A DNA stretch of 43,760 bases, taken from the NCBI GenBank assembly GCA_934183185.1, contig CAKPSO010000009.1:1-43760 (forward strand), given 5' to 3'. Below the pieces are notes generated by a model, which made no database searches, was not told where the DNA came from, and worked only from the letters and a program-made list of their open reading frames with translations. Positions 1 through 9,546 of this stretch are shown one piece after another. Both the position numbers and the translations under genes were made by a program. Every line of letters starts with the position of its first letter. Position 1 is the first letter of the stretch. This DNA comes from an uncultured Bacilli bacterium. GTDB taxonomy: Bacteria > Bacillota_I > Bacilli_A > RF39 > UBA660.

Positions 1-2
1 TT

Positions 3-59
3 TTGAAAAATCTTGCAGCTTACGCTGATACCCTCTATAAAAGTGGTCCAAAAGGTTGA
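3..59 (+). CDS. 3' end of an unidentified gene entering from the left edge
   Basis: An open frame runs in from the window edge and ends at TGA 57-59, encoding LKNLAAYADTLYKSGPKG. It is richer in GC (GCA, GCT, GAC-type codons) than the surrounding intergenic DNA and is followed at once by an inverted repeat. Eighteen residues are too few to name a family. It would be convergent with the large gene at 137-2350. It may equally be chance, so confidence is low. Confidence 0.3.
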   Translation: MKNLAAYADTLYKSGPKG

Positions 60-60
60 C

Positions 61-84
61 AAATTCCCGTTGGGGAAATTTTAC
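61..84 (+). terminator. weak hairpin after the left-edge frame
   Basis: AAATTCCC, loop GTTG, then GGGAAATTT forms a stem with one bulged A, followed by a short T run. The position right after the TGA at 59 fits a plus-strand terminator, but the stem is short and the T tract is poor. Confidence 0.3.
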
Positions 85-136
85 TGATTGTGAACTTTTT
101 ATACATTTTTTTCATAATTAGTAATAATAAATCAAC

Positions 137-2350
137 TTACATGGTTGGTTTCAATACTAGCTGTTTTGCTTCATTATTTACTCTATTCTTATAAAATTTC
201 TTATTTTTTCTAACTTCATCAAATAAATCTTTAACGAATTTACTTTTATTTTTAGTTCTTTCAACTTTCTTTAAATATTTATCACCTAATGTGTAGTTTT
301 CCCTTGCATAATAATCTCTAGCTAATATTAATAAAATAATACTTTGCTTTTCACTATCTAATTTTAATAATGTATATATCTTTTCTAATTTCATACCGGC
401 TGAAAGTAATTTTCTAACTTTATCTACTTCTTCTACTCCGTAGTAATTATTTAGATCGTTTTTAAACTCTGATTCTTCCATTTTAACTGTAATTTTATCA
501 TCATATGAATTTTTTAATCTAAATAATAATTCATCAGTATCTAAATTAAAATTACTATTTTGCTTTTTCTTCAATTCACTAGCTACTGTTAGATAGTCTA
601 TTGCTATGCTCTTTTTCTTTATTTTTAAATAATAAACTCCAAGATTTAAATAGATATATGGTTCAGGATCATTAAAATAGGCTAATAGCTTTAAGTAATC
701 TTTAATACAGGCGTTATATCTTTTATCTCTGTAATTCTGATTGGCTTTATCAAAAATATTTTTAATATCTTGATATTCACTTTCATTTGCTTTATATCTT
801 AATACTATTTGTTTTTTATTTTCTTCTCCTATGCTAAATGCCGATATATCAGGATATCTGTTAACTATTTCGAGTATTTTTTCTATTCTCTCAGGTATCA
901 TTGGTTTTAATAATATTATGCCGTGTTTTTCTAATAATAATTTATGTTTTTCTTCTATAAACTTTTCTTCTTCGCTTTTATTGCTTCTTGGTAATAATTT
1001 TTTTAATTTGCTAGTTTTAACAGTATGTAAACCTAATTCATAAGCTTTTGATAATATACTTAAGTATGATTTAGCTAATTCATATTTATTTTTAAGTATG
1101 CAATCGTAATAACTTTCCATGTAGTTAGTGACATTAAATTTAGAACTTGGCTTTGATAATTCTGCAATAAAAGATATTGGTTTAGTAAATGTTTTATCAT
1201 TTTCTAAAATACTTATTTTTATTAATTCCATTATTAAAGATTCATATTTTAATTTTCCAATACTGCTTAGATATGATCTTAATTTTAAACTAAGAGTATC
1301 TATATCATTCTTTATTAGGCTATTAATAATACTATCTATATCATTAGTTTTAGCTTCCTCTGGTGATAGTTTTCTAGACTTTATATTATTTATTAATTCA
1401 TTAATATCTATTAGTAAATTATACATTTGATTATTCCAAGGATTATAATCATAAAGCTTTAATGCTTCAATATAATCTTTGGCTTTTAACATGCCATAAA
1501 AGCTATTATCGTGTTCTTGTATCTCTGGAATAATAGAAGTTTTCTTTATTTCAATATAGTCCTTGGCTAATATATTTATGTACTTATTATAGCGACTTAG
1601 TCTATGCTTTTTTGCGGTATTTTCTAAATATTCTATAACTTCACAATAATTCTTATTATTGATTAGGGAAATTAAATGTTTTTTCTCCTTATCTTGAGTT
1701 ATGCATGCTCTGATTAATAATTCTCTGATAATAGTATTTCTAATATTAAAACTATCTTGTTTCATAAGCTTTTCTGTTTCTTTTCTAGCTAAAGAAAATT
1801 TTTGGTTTAATGCTAGTGATACAATTTTATTTTCAATGTTAGTAGTTTTAATATCATCACAATCAGTTATTTTATAATCTTCATATTTTAAGCTTTCTAG
1901 ATATTCTTTATATTTATCTGGTAAATCAATATCCATACTTAATAAATACAATATTAAATTACTATGGGCAAAGCTATTATAATATTTATCTATATTATAT
2001 ATGCTTTTTAAGTAGTTAAGTGCTTCTTTATAATTATTTTCTTTTAGAGAATTAAAAAGTAGCTGATAACATGTATCATAGTGTAATTGATTTAAACTAT
2101 ATATGTATTTAAATACTGTTTTTGAATTACTGTAATCATTACTTGCTATTAATTTTTTACCATAATTATATAGGTTTATTGTTGGAATAACTTTATAATA
2201 ACCTCTTCTAGTTCTCTCTAGTTCACCTTTTGATACTAAATTAGTTAAATCTGTATTAGTAAATCCTATTTCTTTTAGTTCTAGTGTTGTTAGTTCTTCT
2301 TGTTTTAAAATAGATTCATACATTTTAATTAGATTTTCTTGATTTATCAT
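137..2350 (-). CDS. large helical-repeat protein with an AbiEi-like winged-helix N terminus, function unknown
   Basis: A 737-aa protein, last in the minus-strand run that starts with the comN-like gene; 33 nt separate it from the HD gene. Residues about 5-55 read as a small winged helix of the type at the start of AbiEi antitoxins and related regulators: a helical segment, LTTLELKEIGFTNTDLTNL, then a G-L-x-R-x-x-R-G-Y-Y wing. The rest is almost wholly alpha-helical with many short Tyr/Leu/Ala-spaced helices, including TPR-like segments near residues 70-120 and 530-600 (YLNLGVYYLKIKKKSIAIDY). No signal peptide or membrane span is visible, so it is probably cytoplasmic. No catalytic motif was found, and no nucleotidyltransferase (AbiEii) partner lies next to it, so a toxin-antitoxin role is not supported by context. 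A role as a scaffold or DNA-linked regulator is inference. The start is supported by an upstream AAAGGG. Confidence 0.75.
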   Translation of the reverse strand: MINQENLIKMYESILKQEELTTLELKEIGFTNTDLTNLVSKGELERTRRGYYKVIPTINLYNYGKKLIASNDYSNSKTVFKYIYSLNQLHYDTCYQLLFNSLKENNYKEALNYLKSIYNIDKYYNSFAHSNLILYLLSMDIDLPDKYKEYLESLKYEDYKITDCDDIKTTNIENKIVSLALNQKFSLARKETEKLMKQDSFNIRNTIIRELLIRACITQDKEKKHLISLINNKNYCEVIEYLENTAKKHRLSRYNKYINILAKDYIEIKKTSIIPEIQEHDNSFYGMLKAKDYIEALKLYDYNPWNNQMYNLLIDINELINNIKSRKLSPEEAKTNDIDSIINSLIKNDIDTLSLKLRSYLSSIGKLKYESLIMELIKISILENDKTFTKPISFIAELSKPSSKFNVTNYMESYYDCILKNKYELAKSYLSILSKAYELGLHTVKTSKLKKLLPRSNKSEEEKFIEEKHKLLLEKHGIILLKPMIPERIEKILEIVNRYPDISAFSIGEENKKQIVLRYKANESEYQDIKNIFDKANQNYRDKRYNACIKDYLKLLAYFNDPEPYIYLNLGVYYLKIKKKSIAIDYLTVASELKKKQNSNFNLDTDELLFRLKNSYDDKITVKMEESEFKNDLNNYYGVEEVDKVRKLLSAGMKLEKIYTLLKLDSEKQSIILLILARDYYARENYTLGDKYLKKVERTKNKSKFVKDLFDEVRKNKKFYKNRVNNEAKQLVLKPTM

Positions 2351-2383
2351 TTATTTTTCCCTTTTTCCACTACTAATAATAAT

Positions 2384-2965
2384 TTATCCAATTACATTAT
2401 TATCATCATCGAATGGTACTTCTAAAAATTTTCTACTGGCTAAATAGTCACACATATGAACAAAGCTTTCATATTTAGTTTTTGGTACTGGTAACACAAC
2501 ATCTGAATATGGATTAGTATTCCAAGGCCCCATATGACTTCTAATAGGTGCTACTATGAAATCTATATCTTCACTAGTAAATGTTACTTTGTCTTTATTT
2601 TCTATTACGTAATTAGCTGCAAGTATTGGGTGATCAAATCTAGTATATTGTTCTTTGGGATTACCACATTTAAATCCATCATGAAGTATTAATGATATTA
2701 TCATTAGATCCTTTTCTCTTGCTGTATATTTATCACCTATGGATTTATCAACTAGTAATTCGTGTCCAATACGAACAGCTGCTTTAGTGTGACGAACAAG
2801 TCCCATATTACCTAAAGCATAACTAGGATGATATTTTCCAGTAGATGATGCTTCTACTTCAAAAAAATAATCTGGTAGGCCAGCTATTAATACTTTTAAA
2901 TTATTTTTATAATCTTCATTTTCGATATAGTTAATTTCTTTTTCAAATATTTTTACTTTATCCAT
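2384..2965 (-). CDS. HD-domain phosphohydrolase-like protein
   Basis: A 193-aa cytoplasmic protein with the metal-binding pattern of the HD superfamily: His59 (VRHTKAA), the His95-Asp96 pair in LILHDGFK, and a further His112 (FDHP). Such proteins usually hydrolyse phosphate esters of nucleotides, but the substrate cannot be read from the sequence. It starts 3 nt after the hemW stop and its GAGGAG ribosome site lies inside the end of hemW, so the two are probably translationally coupled. The length is normal for a single-domain HD protein. The same operon contains Rel, another HD enzyme, but the two are not close relatives in sequence. Confidence 0.8.
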   Translation of the reverse strand: MDKVKIFEKEINYIENEDYKNNLKVLIAGLPDYFFEVEASSTGKYHPSYALGNMGLVRHTKAAVRIGHELLVDKSIGDKYTAREKDLMIISLILHDGFKCGNPKEQYTRFDHPILAANYVIENKDKVTFTSEDIDFIVAPIRSHMGPWNTNPYSDVVLPVPKTKYESFVHMCDYLASRKFLEVPFDDDNNVIG

Positions 2966-2968
2966 ATA

Positions 2969-4060
2969 CTACTCCTCAATAAATCTTAATAATATTTCAT
3001 TTAATAAATACCAGTAATTTTTTGAAATAACATAATTACCATTAGTTAAAATAATTACTTCTTTATCAATTAAATCATCAATATTATATTTTTCTTTTAA
3101 ATCGAAACCATATTTTTTAATAAATTCATCTTTATTTATTCCAATATTAGTTCTTAATTTGCATATTATTTCATTTTCAAGTTCTATTTTATCATCCTGT
3201 AGTTCTTTTTCGTATAAATATTCATCTTCTAGATACTTATTTATACTTTTAGTATTTGTGTAACGGTAATTATCTATATAACCACTGGCTCCTAAACCAA
3301 AACCATAGTATTTATTATTCATCCAATAATTTAGATTATGTTTAGACTGGTATCCAGGCTTAGAAAAATTACTTATTTCATAGTGTATATAACCATTATT
3401 TAGTAATTTTTCACTAATCATATTATACATTTTCAAGTCTAATTCTTCATCAATATACTCAGTATGCTTATTTTTTAATTTAGTATGATCTTCAAGAATT
3501 AGTGAATAAGTAGAAATATGATTAACATTTAAATCTATAATTTTATCAATATCATATTCTAAGTCTTTTAATGTTTGATTGGGTAATGCATACATCAAAT
3601 CAACATTTATATTAGTAAAACCTGTCTCTTTTACTAGATTTATTTTCTTATATATATCTTCTTCATGATAATTTCTTTCTAGAAATGCTAGATTTTTATT
3701 TAGAAATGATTCTATACCAATACTTAGTCTATTAACACGATGATTTTTTAGAAATATTAATTTTTCTTTAGTTATGCTTTCTATATTACATTCAAAAGTA
3801 AACTCATAGTTATCTTCTAATTTAATTTCATCTACTACATCAAAAAGCATTTTTAATTCATCAATATTTAAGACTGATGGTGTTCCCCCACCTATGTAAA
3901 TGGTTTTATATTTTATATTTTTAGGTAGAGAAAACATTTCTTTTTTTAAGTGAAGAAGATAATTATTTACTAAATTTTTATTATAAAATACTTTAGAAAA
4001 GTCACAGTAACTGCAAATATGACTACAAAATGGTATGTGTATATATATACTATCTATCAT
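2969..4060 (-). CDS. hemW: HemW-type radical SAM protein (heme chaperone family)
   Basis: A 363-aa radical SAM enzyme. The cluster motif CxxxCxxC is C12, C16 and C19 in HIPFCSHICSYCDF, followed by GGGTPS. The heme-binding signature HNxxYW that separates HemW from true coproporphyrinogen oxidase HemN is present as HNLNYW at 241-246. HemW homologs bind and transfer heme rather than oxidise coproporphyrinogen, although many databases still label them HemN-like. The start codon overlaps the lepA stop as ATGA. A lepA-hemW order is common in Firmicutes. Whether this organism makes or uses heme cannot be seen here. Confidence 0.93.
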   Translation of the reverse strand: MIDSIYIHIPFCSHICSYCDFSKVFYNKNLVNNYLLHLKKEMFSLPKNIKYKTIYIGGGTPSVLNIDELKMLFDVVDEIKLEDNYEFTFECNIESITKEKLIFLKNHRVNRLSIGIESFLNKNLAFLERNYHEEDIYKKINLVKETGFTNINVDLMYALPNQTLKDLEYDIDKIIDLNVNHISTYSLILEDHTKLKNKHTEYIDEELDLKMYNMISEKLLNNGYIHYEISNFSKPGYQSKHNLNYWMNNKYYGFGLGASGYIDNYRYTNTKSINKYLEDEYLYEKELQDDKIELENEIICKLRTNIGINKDEFIKKYGFDLKEKYNIDDLIDKEVIILTNGNYVISKNYWYLLNEILLRFIEE

Positions 4061-5862
4061 GAATTAGCATCATCCATTTTTAATACTGATAAGAAAGCTT
4101 CTTGTGGTACTTCGACACTACCTATTTGTTTCATACGTTTTTTACCTTCTTTTTGTTTTTCTAAGAGCTTTCTTTTACGAGTAATATCGCCACCATAGCA
4201 TTTGGCTAATACGTTTTTTCTAAGTGCTTTTATATCGGTTCTAGCAATTACATGATTGCCAATAGCTGCTTGGATTGGGACTTCAAACATTTGTCTTGGA
4301 ATACATTCTTTTAGGGCTTCTACTACACTTTTACCACGTTTATAGGCAAAATCCTTATGGATAATTGTGCTTAGAGCATCTACTACTTCACCATTTAATA
4401 AAATATCCATTTTAACTAGATTGCTTTCTCGATAACCAATTAGTTCATAATCAAATGAAGCATATCCTTTAGTGTATGATTTTAACTTATCAAAGAAGTC
4501 GTATACTATTTCAGATAACGGCAATTCATAATGAATATTTACTCTAGTTTTATCTATATAATCCATGTTTACGTAGGTTCCTCTTTTATTTTGACATAAT
4601 TCCATTAGTGGGCCAATATATTCACTTGGAGTAAAGATATTAGTTTTTATATATGGTTCTCTAATTGCAGCTATTTTCTGTCTATCAGGTAATTTAGCTG
4701 GTGAATCAATCGATATTTCAGTTCCATCTGTTAGGGTTACTTCATAAATAACACTTGGTGAGGTAGCTATTATTTCAATATTAAATTCTCTTTCAATTCT
4801 TTCTTCTATGATTTCCATGTGTAATAGTCCTAGGAAACCACATCTAAAGCCAAAACCTAGGGCATCTGATGTTTCTGGTTCAAATACGAATGAAGCGTCA
4901 TTTAATTTTAATTTTTCTAGGGCTTCTCGCAAATCTTCAAACTTATTAGATTCAATTGGAAATAGACCACAAAAAACCATACTTTTCATTGGCTTATAAC
5001 CAGGAAGTGGAGTATCAGCTGGGGAGTTATCTAGTGTTACTGTATCACCTACTCTAATATCGGAAATATCTTTAATAGATGCCGCTATATATCCAACATC
5101 TCCTACAGTTAAAACATCTTTTTTCTTTTCTTTAGGGGTATTAACTCCAAGCTCTACTACATCATATACGGCTTTAGTTTCCATTAGACGTATTTTATCT
5201 TTATTGTGAAGAGTTCCATTTACTATTCTACAAGATATAATAACCCCACGATAAGAGTCAAAGAAACTATCAAAGATTAGGGCTTGAAGCTTACCATTTA
5301 TATTACCAGTTGGAGCTGGAATACGTTCTATTATGGCACTTAATAATTCTTTTATGCCTACTCCGGTTTTAGCACTAGTATAAATAAATTCATCTTCGGT
5401 AAAGCCAACGGTATCCATTAATTCTTTTTTTACTTTTTCTATATCAGCATTAGGCAAATCTATTTTATTTATAACTGGTATAATAGCTAGATCGTGTTCA
5501 AGAGCTAAATATAAATTAGCTAAAGTCTGAGCCTCAATTCCTTGGGCAGCATCTACCACTAATAGTGCCCCCTCACAAGCTGCTAGACTACGACTAACTT
5601 CATAAGAAAAGTCGACATGTCCAGGTGTATCTATTAGATGTAGTAGATAGTTTTCGTTATTATATTTATAATTAAGCTCAACAGCATTAAGTTTAATAGT
5701 AATTCCTCGTTCTCTTTCAATATCCATAGAATCAAGAATCTGTTCTTTTAATTCACGCTTTTCTAAAGCTCCTGTTTCTTCTAGCAATCTATCAGCCAGG
5801 GTACTTTTTCCGTGATCAATATGGGCTATGATAGAAAAATTACGTATATTATTTTGATTCAT
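4057..5862 (-). CDS. lepA: elongation factor 4 (LepA), ribosome back-translocase GTPase
   Basis: A 601-aa translational GTPase of normal family length. G1 is AHIDHGKST (residues 13-21), G3 is DTPGH and G4 is NKIDLP, followed by the EF-G-like domains and the LepA-specific C-terminal part ending with a basic stretch (GGDITRKRKLLEKQKEGKK). It acts on ribosomes stalled in elongation. The longest frame begins upstream at a GTG, but the AGGTGA site overlaps that codon and sits correctly before the ATG at 5862, giving the start MNQNNIRNFSII. It lies 22 nt after the permease gene and overlaps hemW by 4 nt. Confidence 0.97.
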   Translation of the reverse strand: MNQNNIRNFSIIAHIDHGKSTLADRLLEETGALEKRELKEQILDSMDIERERGITIKLNAVELNYKYNNENYLLHLIDTPGHVDFSYEVSRSLAACEGALLVVDAAQGIEAQTLANLYLALEHDLAIIPVINKIDLPNADIEKVKKELMDTVGFTEDEFIYTSAKTGVGIKELLSAIIERIPAPTGNINGKLQALIFDSFFDSYRGVIISCRIVNGTLHNKDKIRLMETKAVYDVVELGVNTPKEKKKDVLTVGDVGYIAASIKDISDIRVGDTVTLDNSPADTPLPGYKPMKSMVFCGLFPIESNKFEDLREALEKLKLNDASFVFEPETSDALGFGFRCGFLGLLHMEIIEERIEREFNIEIIATSPSVIYEVTLTDGTEISIDSPAKLPDRQKIAAIREPYIKTNIFTPSEYIGPLMELCQNKRGTYVNMDYIDKTRVNIHYELPLSEIVYDFFDKLKSYTKGYASFDYELIGYRESNLVKMDILLNGEVVDALSTIIHKDFAYKRGKSVVEALKECIPRQMFEVPIQAAIGNHVIARTDIKALRKNVLAKCYGGDITRKRKLLEKQKEGKKRMKQIGSVEVPQEAFLSVLKMDDANS

Positions 5863-5884
5863 ATTAGTCACCTGTTTCTAATTA

Positions 5885-6946
5885 TTAATCTATGGAATCT
5901 TTTACATCTTGAAGTTTTTCTTTTATATCTTCATTAAAGAAGTGCCAAGTACAGCGAATTATTAAGTAGAATGGTAAAGCAAAAGCCATACCGATTATTC
6001 CAAAGAAAGAGCTAAATACTCCACCTATTATAATAACTACTACTGGGTTTATATTATTGGTTCTACCATAAATATGTGGAGATATTAAATAACCATCTAT
6101 GTTAGGGAAAATTAAGGTAATAATTAAAGTTCCAATAAATAATGGTGTTGAAATAACACTAGCAGTAACTACAGCTATTATATTAGTAAATAATCCTCCA
6201 AAGTATGGAATAACAGTGGTTACACAAGCAAGTACTCCTAATAATAACCAGTTAGGATGCCCTACAAGTCTAAATAAAAGAGAATATTCTACTAACTGTA
6301 CTAACATAAATATAGCTAGGCCATGAAAGTAATTGCTCATTTGATTATCTAACTCTTTTACAAAATGATACCATTTACGTTGGTATTTACGTAAGAATTT
6401 TTTTACCCAGGCTCTAATTTTATCCATGTCTATTAATAAATATATACCAACAATTAAGACTATAATAAAGTTAGTTATAAAGTTAACACTCTTACCTAGA
6501 ATATCAATAGTTCCAGTAGAAATATAAGAACCCATATTTTTAATTAAGTTATTTAATACTTCTAGAACTGATTCTTCTAAACCACCTAGTTGAATATCAA
6601 ATTTACCACTAGCATCATTTATTACTTGTGTAATAGTTCTAGTGAATGATATTAACTGATCATAAATAACAGGTATAGTAGTTGATACGATACCGATAAG
6701 TATTAAAAATACCACAGCTACTACCGTTATTAGAGCAAGGGATCTTCTTACTCCTTTTGCTTCTAACTTCTTTACAAATGGATGAAGTACATAGGCAAGC
6801 ACAAAGGCTAAAGCGAATGGAAAAAAGATACTAACTATTTTTCCAATTATACCAAACCAATAATTAGAACTTATTATTGCAATGTATAAGATAAGAATAA
6901 ATACTAAGATATTAATTAATTTATAGTTCAATTTTTCATTTTTCAT
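5885..6946 (-). CDS. AI-2E/PerM family membrane protein
   Basis: A 353-aa polytopic membrane protein of the AI-2E transporter (PerM/YtvI-like) family. It has a hydrophobic N-terminal pair of spans, an amphipathic middle region (about residues 100-150), then a run of spans with the family's conserved region IPYFGGLFTNI and a late segment NPVVVIIIGGVFSSFFGIIGMA (split here across two spans). Substrates of the family are mostly unknown and some members are Na+/H+ antiporters; nothing here points to autoinducer-2. The ATG at 6946 is preferred over an upstream one because GGAGAGA lies just before it. It starts 1 nt after dtd ends. Confidence 0.88.
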   Translation of the reverse strand: MKNEKLNYKLINILVFILILYIAIISSNYWFGIIGKIVSIFFPFALAFVLAYVLHPFVKKLEAKGVRRSLALITVVAVVFLILIGIVSTTIPVIYDQLISFTRTITQVINDASGKFDIQLGGLEESVLEVLNNLIKNMGSYISTGTIDILGKSVNFITNFIIVLIVGIYLLIDMDKIRAWVKKFLRKYQRKWYHFVKELDNQMSNYFHGLAIFMLVQLVEYSLLFRLVGHPNWLLLGVLACVTTVIPYFGGLFTNIIAVVTASVISTPLFIGTLIITLIFPNIDGYLISPHIYGRTNNINPVVVIIIGGVFSSFFGIIGMAFALPFYLIIRCTWHFFNEDIKEKLQDVKDSID

Positions 6947-6947
6947 A

Positions 6948-7385
6948 TTATCTCTCCAATAAGATGGTAACAGGGCCATCATTTATAAAATCTATTTTCA
7001 TATCAGCGCCAAATATGCCAGTAGCTACTTTAATTTCCTTAGCTAGCTCTTGATTGAATAAGTCATACAGTTTACTAGCTTGTTCATGGTTTAGAGCTTT
7101 TATATAGCTAGGCCTATTCCCTTTAGCAGTATCAGCATATAAAGTAAACTGAGATATTGATAGAATACTAGTATTTTCTATTTCTAGGATACTCTTATTC
7201 ATAATATTATTTTCATCTTCAAAAATTCTAAGATGCAGCACTTTTTTTACTAAATATTTTATTTCTTCTAGGCCATCGTTTTCAGTAAAACCAACGAATA
7301 GTACTAAACCCTTAGGACTACTACCTACTACTTTACCATCTACTATACATTTAGCATCTAGACTTCTCTGTACTAGTACTCTCAT
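6948..7385 (-). CDS. dtd: D-aminoacyl-tRNA deacylase
   Basis: A 145-aa homodimeric editing enzyme that removes D-amino acids (and glycine from mischarged tRNA) from tRNA. Both signature blocks are present: SISQFTLYADT around residue 76-86, and NDGPVTILLE near the C terminus, which supplies the cross-subunit Gly-Pro motif. The length is standard. The start codon overlaps the rel stop (TAATG), and rel-dtd is a conserved pair in Firmicutes. Confidence 0.96.
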   Translation of the reverse strand: MRVLVQRSLDAKCIVDGKVVGSSPKGLVLFVGFTENDGLEEIKYLVKKVLHLRIFEDENNIMNKSILEIENTSILSISQFTLYADTAKGNRPSYIKALNHEQASKLYDLFNQELAKEIKVATGIFGADMKIDFINDGPVTILLER

Positions 7386-9535
7386 TATTTAATCAACCTC
7401 TCTATTTTATTAATATAAGATAGTTTTTTCAATTCAGCAACAACTTTTAGTAGATGTTCTAGATTTTTTACTAAGATATCGGCTTCATACACTGTGTTTT
7501 TTCCTTTATTGATAGTAATAAATTTATCTATGTGTACCTCCAGCATGTTTAGTTTTTGAATTATATCAACTAGATTATTATCATTGTTACTACAATGTAT
7601 TAAAATAGTAGTTTGGTATTTTTCTACAGTATTAGGATTCCAACTAACAGGAACGGTTCTGTTTTCTAATAATTCAATGTTATGACAGCAGTTTCTATGA
7701 ATACTAATACCATTACCTTTGGTTATATAACCTATTATTTCATCTCCTGGTATTGGATTACAGCAATTAGCTAGATTTACTTTAACTTTATCTATTCCTT
7801 GAACTACGATATCAGCATTATTAGTTTTAGTTACTGGCTTCTTTTTTATTTCTTCAGGTTCTATAATATCTTTTTTATAGATAGCATGAATAATAGTAGA
7901 TGCTGCATGTTTACCATTACCAATATCTAAATATAATTCATCTAGAGTACTTACCTTAAATTCTTCTAATAGTTTTTTTATGTTTTCTGGAGAAAGAAAT
8001 TCATTAAAGGCTAGTTTTTGTTTACGTAGTTCTTTCTCTAAGGATTCTTTTCCACGTTCAATATAAATTTCTTTTTCGTTTTTAGTAAAGAAGGAGCGAA
8101 TTTTATTTTTAGTTTGGGTACATTTAGCTATATTTAACCATTCTTTAGATGGCCCTTTAGAACTTTTCAGTGTATTAATCTTGACGATATCATTACTCTT
8201 TAATTCATAGTCTAGAGGTACAATACTATTATTAACTATAGCTCCTACCATTGATTCTCCCACTTTGGTATGTACTTTATAGGCAAAATCGATTGGAGTA
8301 GCCCCTTTAGGTAACTCAATTATATCACCTTTAGGGGTAAAACAGTAAATACTATTATTTAATACTTCATCACGAACACTGTTAACAAAGTCTTCACTAC
8401 TCATTTTATCTTCTTTTAATTCCATAATAGATTTAAAGAACTGTAGTTTCTGCTCAGTAGTATTTTGCATCATAACACTGGCATCTTTCTGTTCTTTATA
8501 AGCCCAGTGGGAAGCAATACCATTTTCAGCTATTTCATCCATTTCATAAGTACGTATTTGAATTTCAAATAAGTATCCATCTATTCCAAAAACAGTAGTA
8601 TGAAGAGACTGGTACATATTTACTTTAGGCATAGCTATATAGTCCTTAAAGCGTTTAGGAATGGGTCTAAATTTAGAATGGATAATACCTAATGCAAGAT
8701 AACATTCCTGTTCAGTATCAACTATTATTCTTAGGGCTAATAAATCGTAAATATCAGAAAATTTTCTACCTTTATTTAATTTATTATATATACTATAAAT
8801 ACTTTTAGCTCTACCTTTTATTTCATGACGTATACCATGATCAGTTAAAAGATTAGTAACACATTTTAGCATTTCATTAACGGTATTATCACGTTCTACT
8901 TTAGTTTTATTAAGTTTTTCTACTATATCATAGAAAACATCTGGCTTTAAATAACGTAGAGCTAAATCCTCTAATTCACTTTTAATTTTATGAATACCTA
9001 AATGATCTCCAATAGGAGCTAGTATTTCTAGAGTTTCTTTAGCTATTTTTTTCTGTTTTTCTGGAGGTAGAGCCCAAAGTGTACGCATATTATGTAGTCT
9101 ATCAGCAAGTTTTACGATAATAACTCGAACGTCTTCACTCATACCTACAATTATCTTTTTATAATAATCTATTAAATATTCATTCTCAGTAGAAAAGTTA
9201 ATTCTTCCTAATTTAGAAACACCATATACTAAATTTCCTACTTCTTTTCCAAAACGTTCATCTATTTCTTCTCTTTCACAGTCACAATCTTCAATCACAT
9301 CATGTAGTAATCCAGCTATTAAAGTATTAGTATCAGCACCTATTTCAGTTAAAATTATGGCTACATTTAAAGGGTGAACAATATATGGTTCCCCACTTTT
9401 ACGAAATTGACCATTGTGCTTAGTAGCTGCGAAGTTATATCCCTCTCTTATTAATTTTAAATCTTCTTCATCCGAGATATAGGCACTAGCTTTCTTAATT
9501 AAATCTTCTATAGTATACTGTTTATCCTTTGACAT
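7385..9535 (-). CDS. relA: bifunctional (p)ppGpp synthetase/hydrolase Rel
   Basis: A 716-aa long RSH protein. Domains in order: HD hydrolase (HD pair in LLHDVIEDCD, about residues 45-180); synthetase (about 220-345, with KSIYSIYNKL, the substrate loop and MYQSLHTTV); TGS (YCFTPKGDIIELPKG); a zinc-finger-like region with CCNPIPGDEI and the CC pair in HRNCCHN; and a C-terminal ACT domain. The synthetase loop reads RFKD, the charge type of bifunctional Rel/SpoT rather than the EFDD of synthetase-only RelA, and the HD residues are intact, so both activities are expected. The ribosome site AGGAGG is strong. Upstream is the comN-like gene (11 nt). Confidence 0.96.
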   Translation of the reverse strand: MSKDKQYTIEDLIKKASAYISDEEDLKLIREGYNFAATKHNGQFRKSGEPYIVHPLNVAIILTEIGADTNTLIAGLLHDVIEDCDCEREEIDERFGKEVGNLVYGVSKLGRINFSTENEYLIDYYKKIIVGMSEDVRVIIVKLADRLHNMRTLWALPPEKQKKIAKETLEILAPIGDHLGIHKIKSELEDLALRYLKPDVFYDIVEKLNKTKVERDNTVNEMLKCVTNLLTDHGIRHEIKGRAKSIYSIYNKLNKGRKFSDIYDLLALRIIVDTEQECYLALGIIHSKFRPIPKRFKDYIAMPKVNMYQSLHTTVFGIDGYLFEIQIRTYEMDEIAENGIASHWAYKEQKDASVMMQNTTEQKLQFFKSIMELKEDKMSSEDFVNSVRDEVLNNSIYCFTPKGDIIELPKGATPIDFAYKVHTKVGESMVGAIVNNSIVPLDYELKSNDIVKINTLKSSKGPSKEWLNIAKCTQTKNKIRSFFTKNEKEIYIERGKESLEKELRKQKLAFNEFLSPENIKKLLEEFKVSTLDELYLDIGNGKHAASTIIHAIYKKDIIEPEEIKKKPVTKTNNADIVVQGIDKVKVNLANCCNPIPGDEIIGYITKGNGISIHRNCCHNIELLENRTVPVSWNPNTVEKYQTTILIHCSNNDNNLVDIIQKLNMLEVHIDKFITINKGKNTVYEADILVKNLEHLLKVVAELKKLSYINKIERLIK

Positions 9536-9546
9536 ATTATTACCTC

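Noticed and set aside
4057..4060. Mycoplasma-type genetic code (TGA = Trp)
   Set aside because: lepA ends at TGA within the ATGA overlap with hemW, and conserved Trp positions use TGG, so the standard bacterial code applies.
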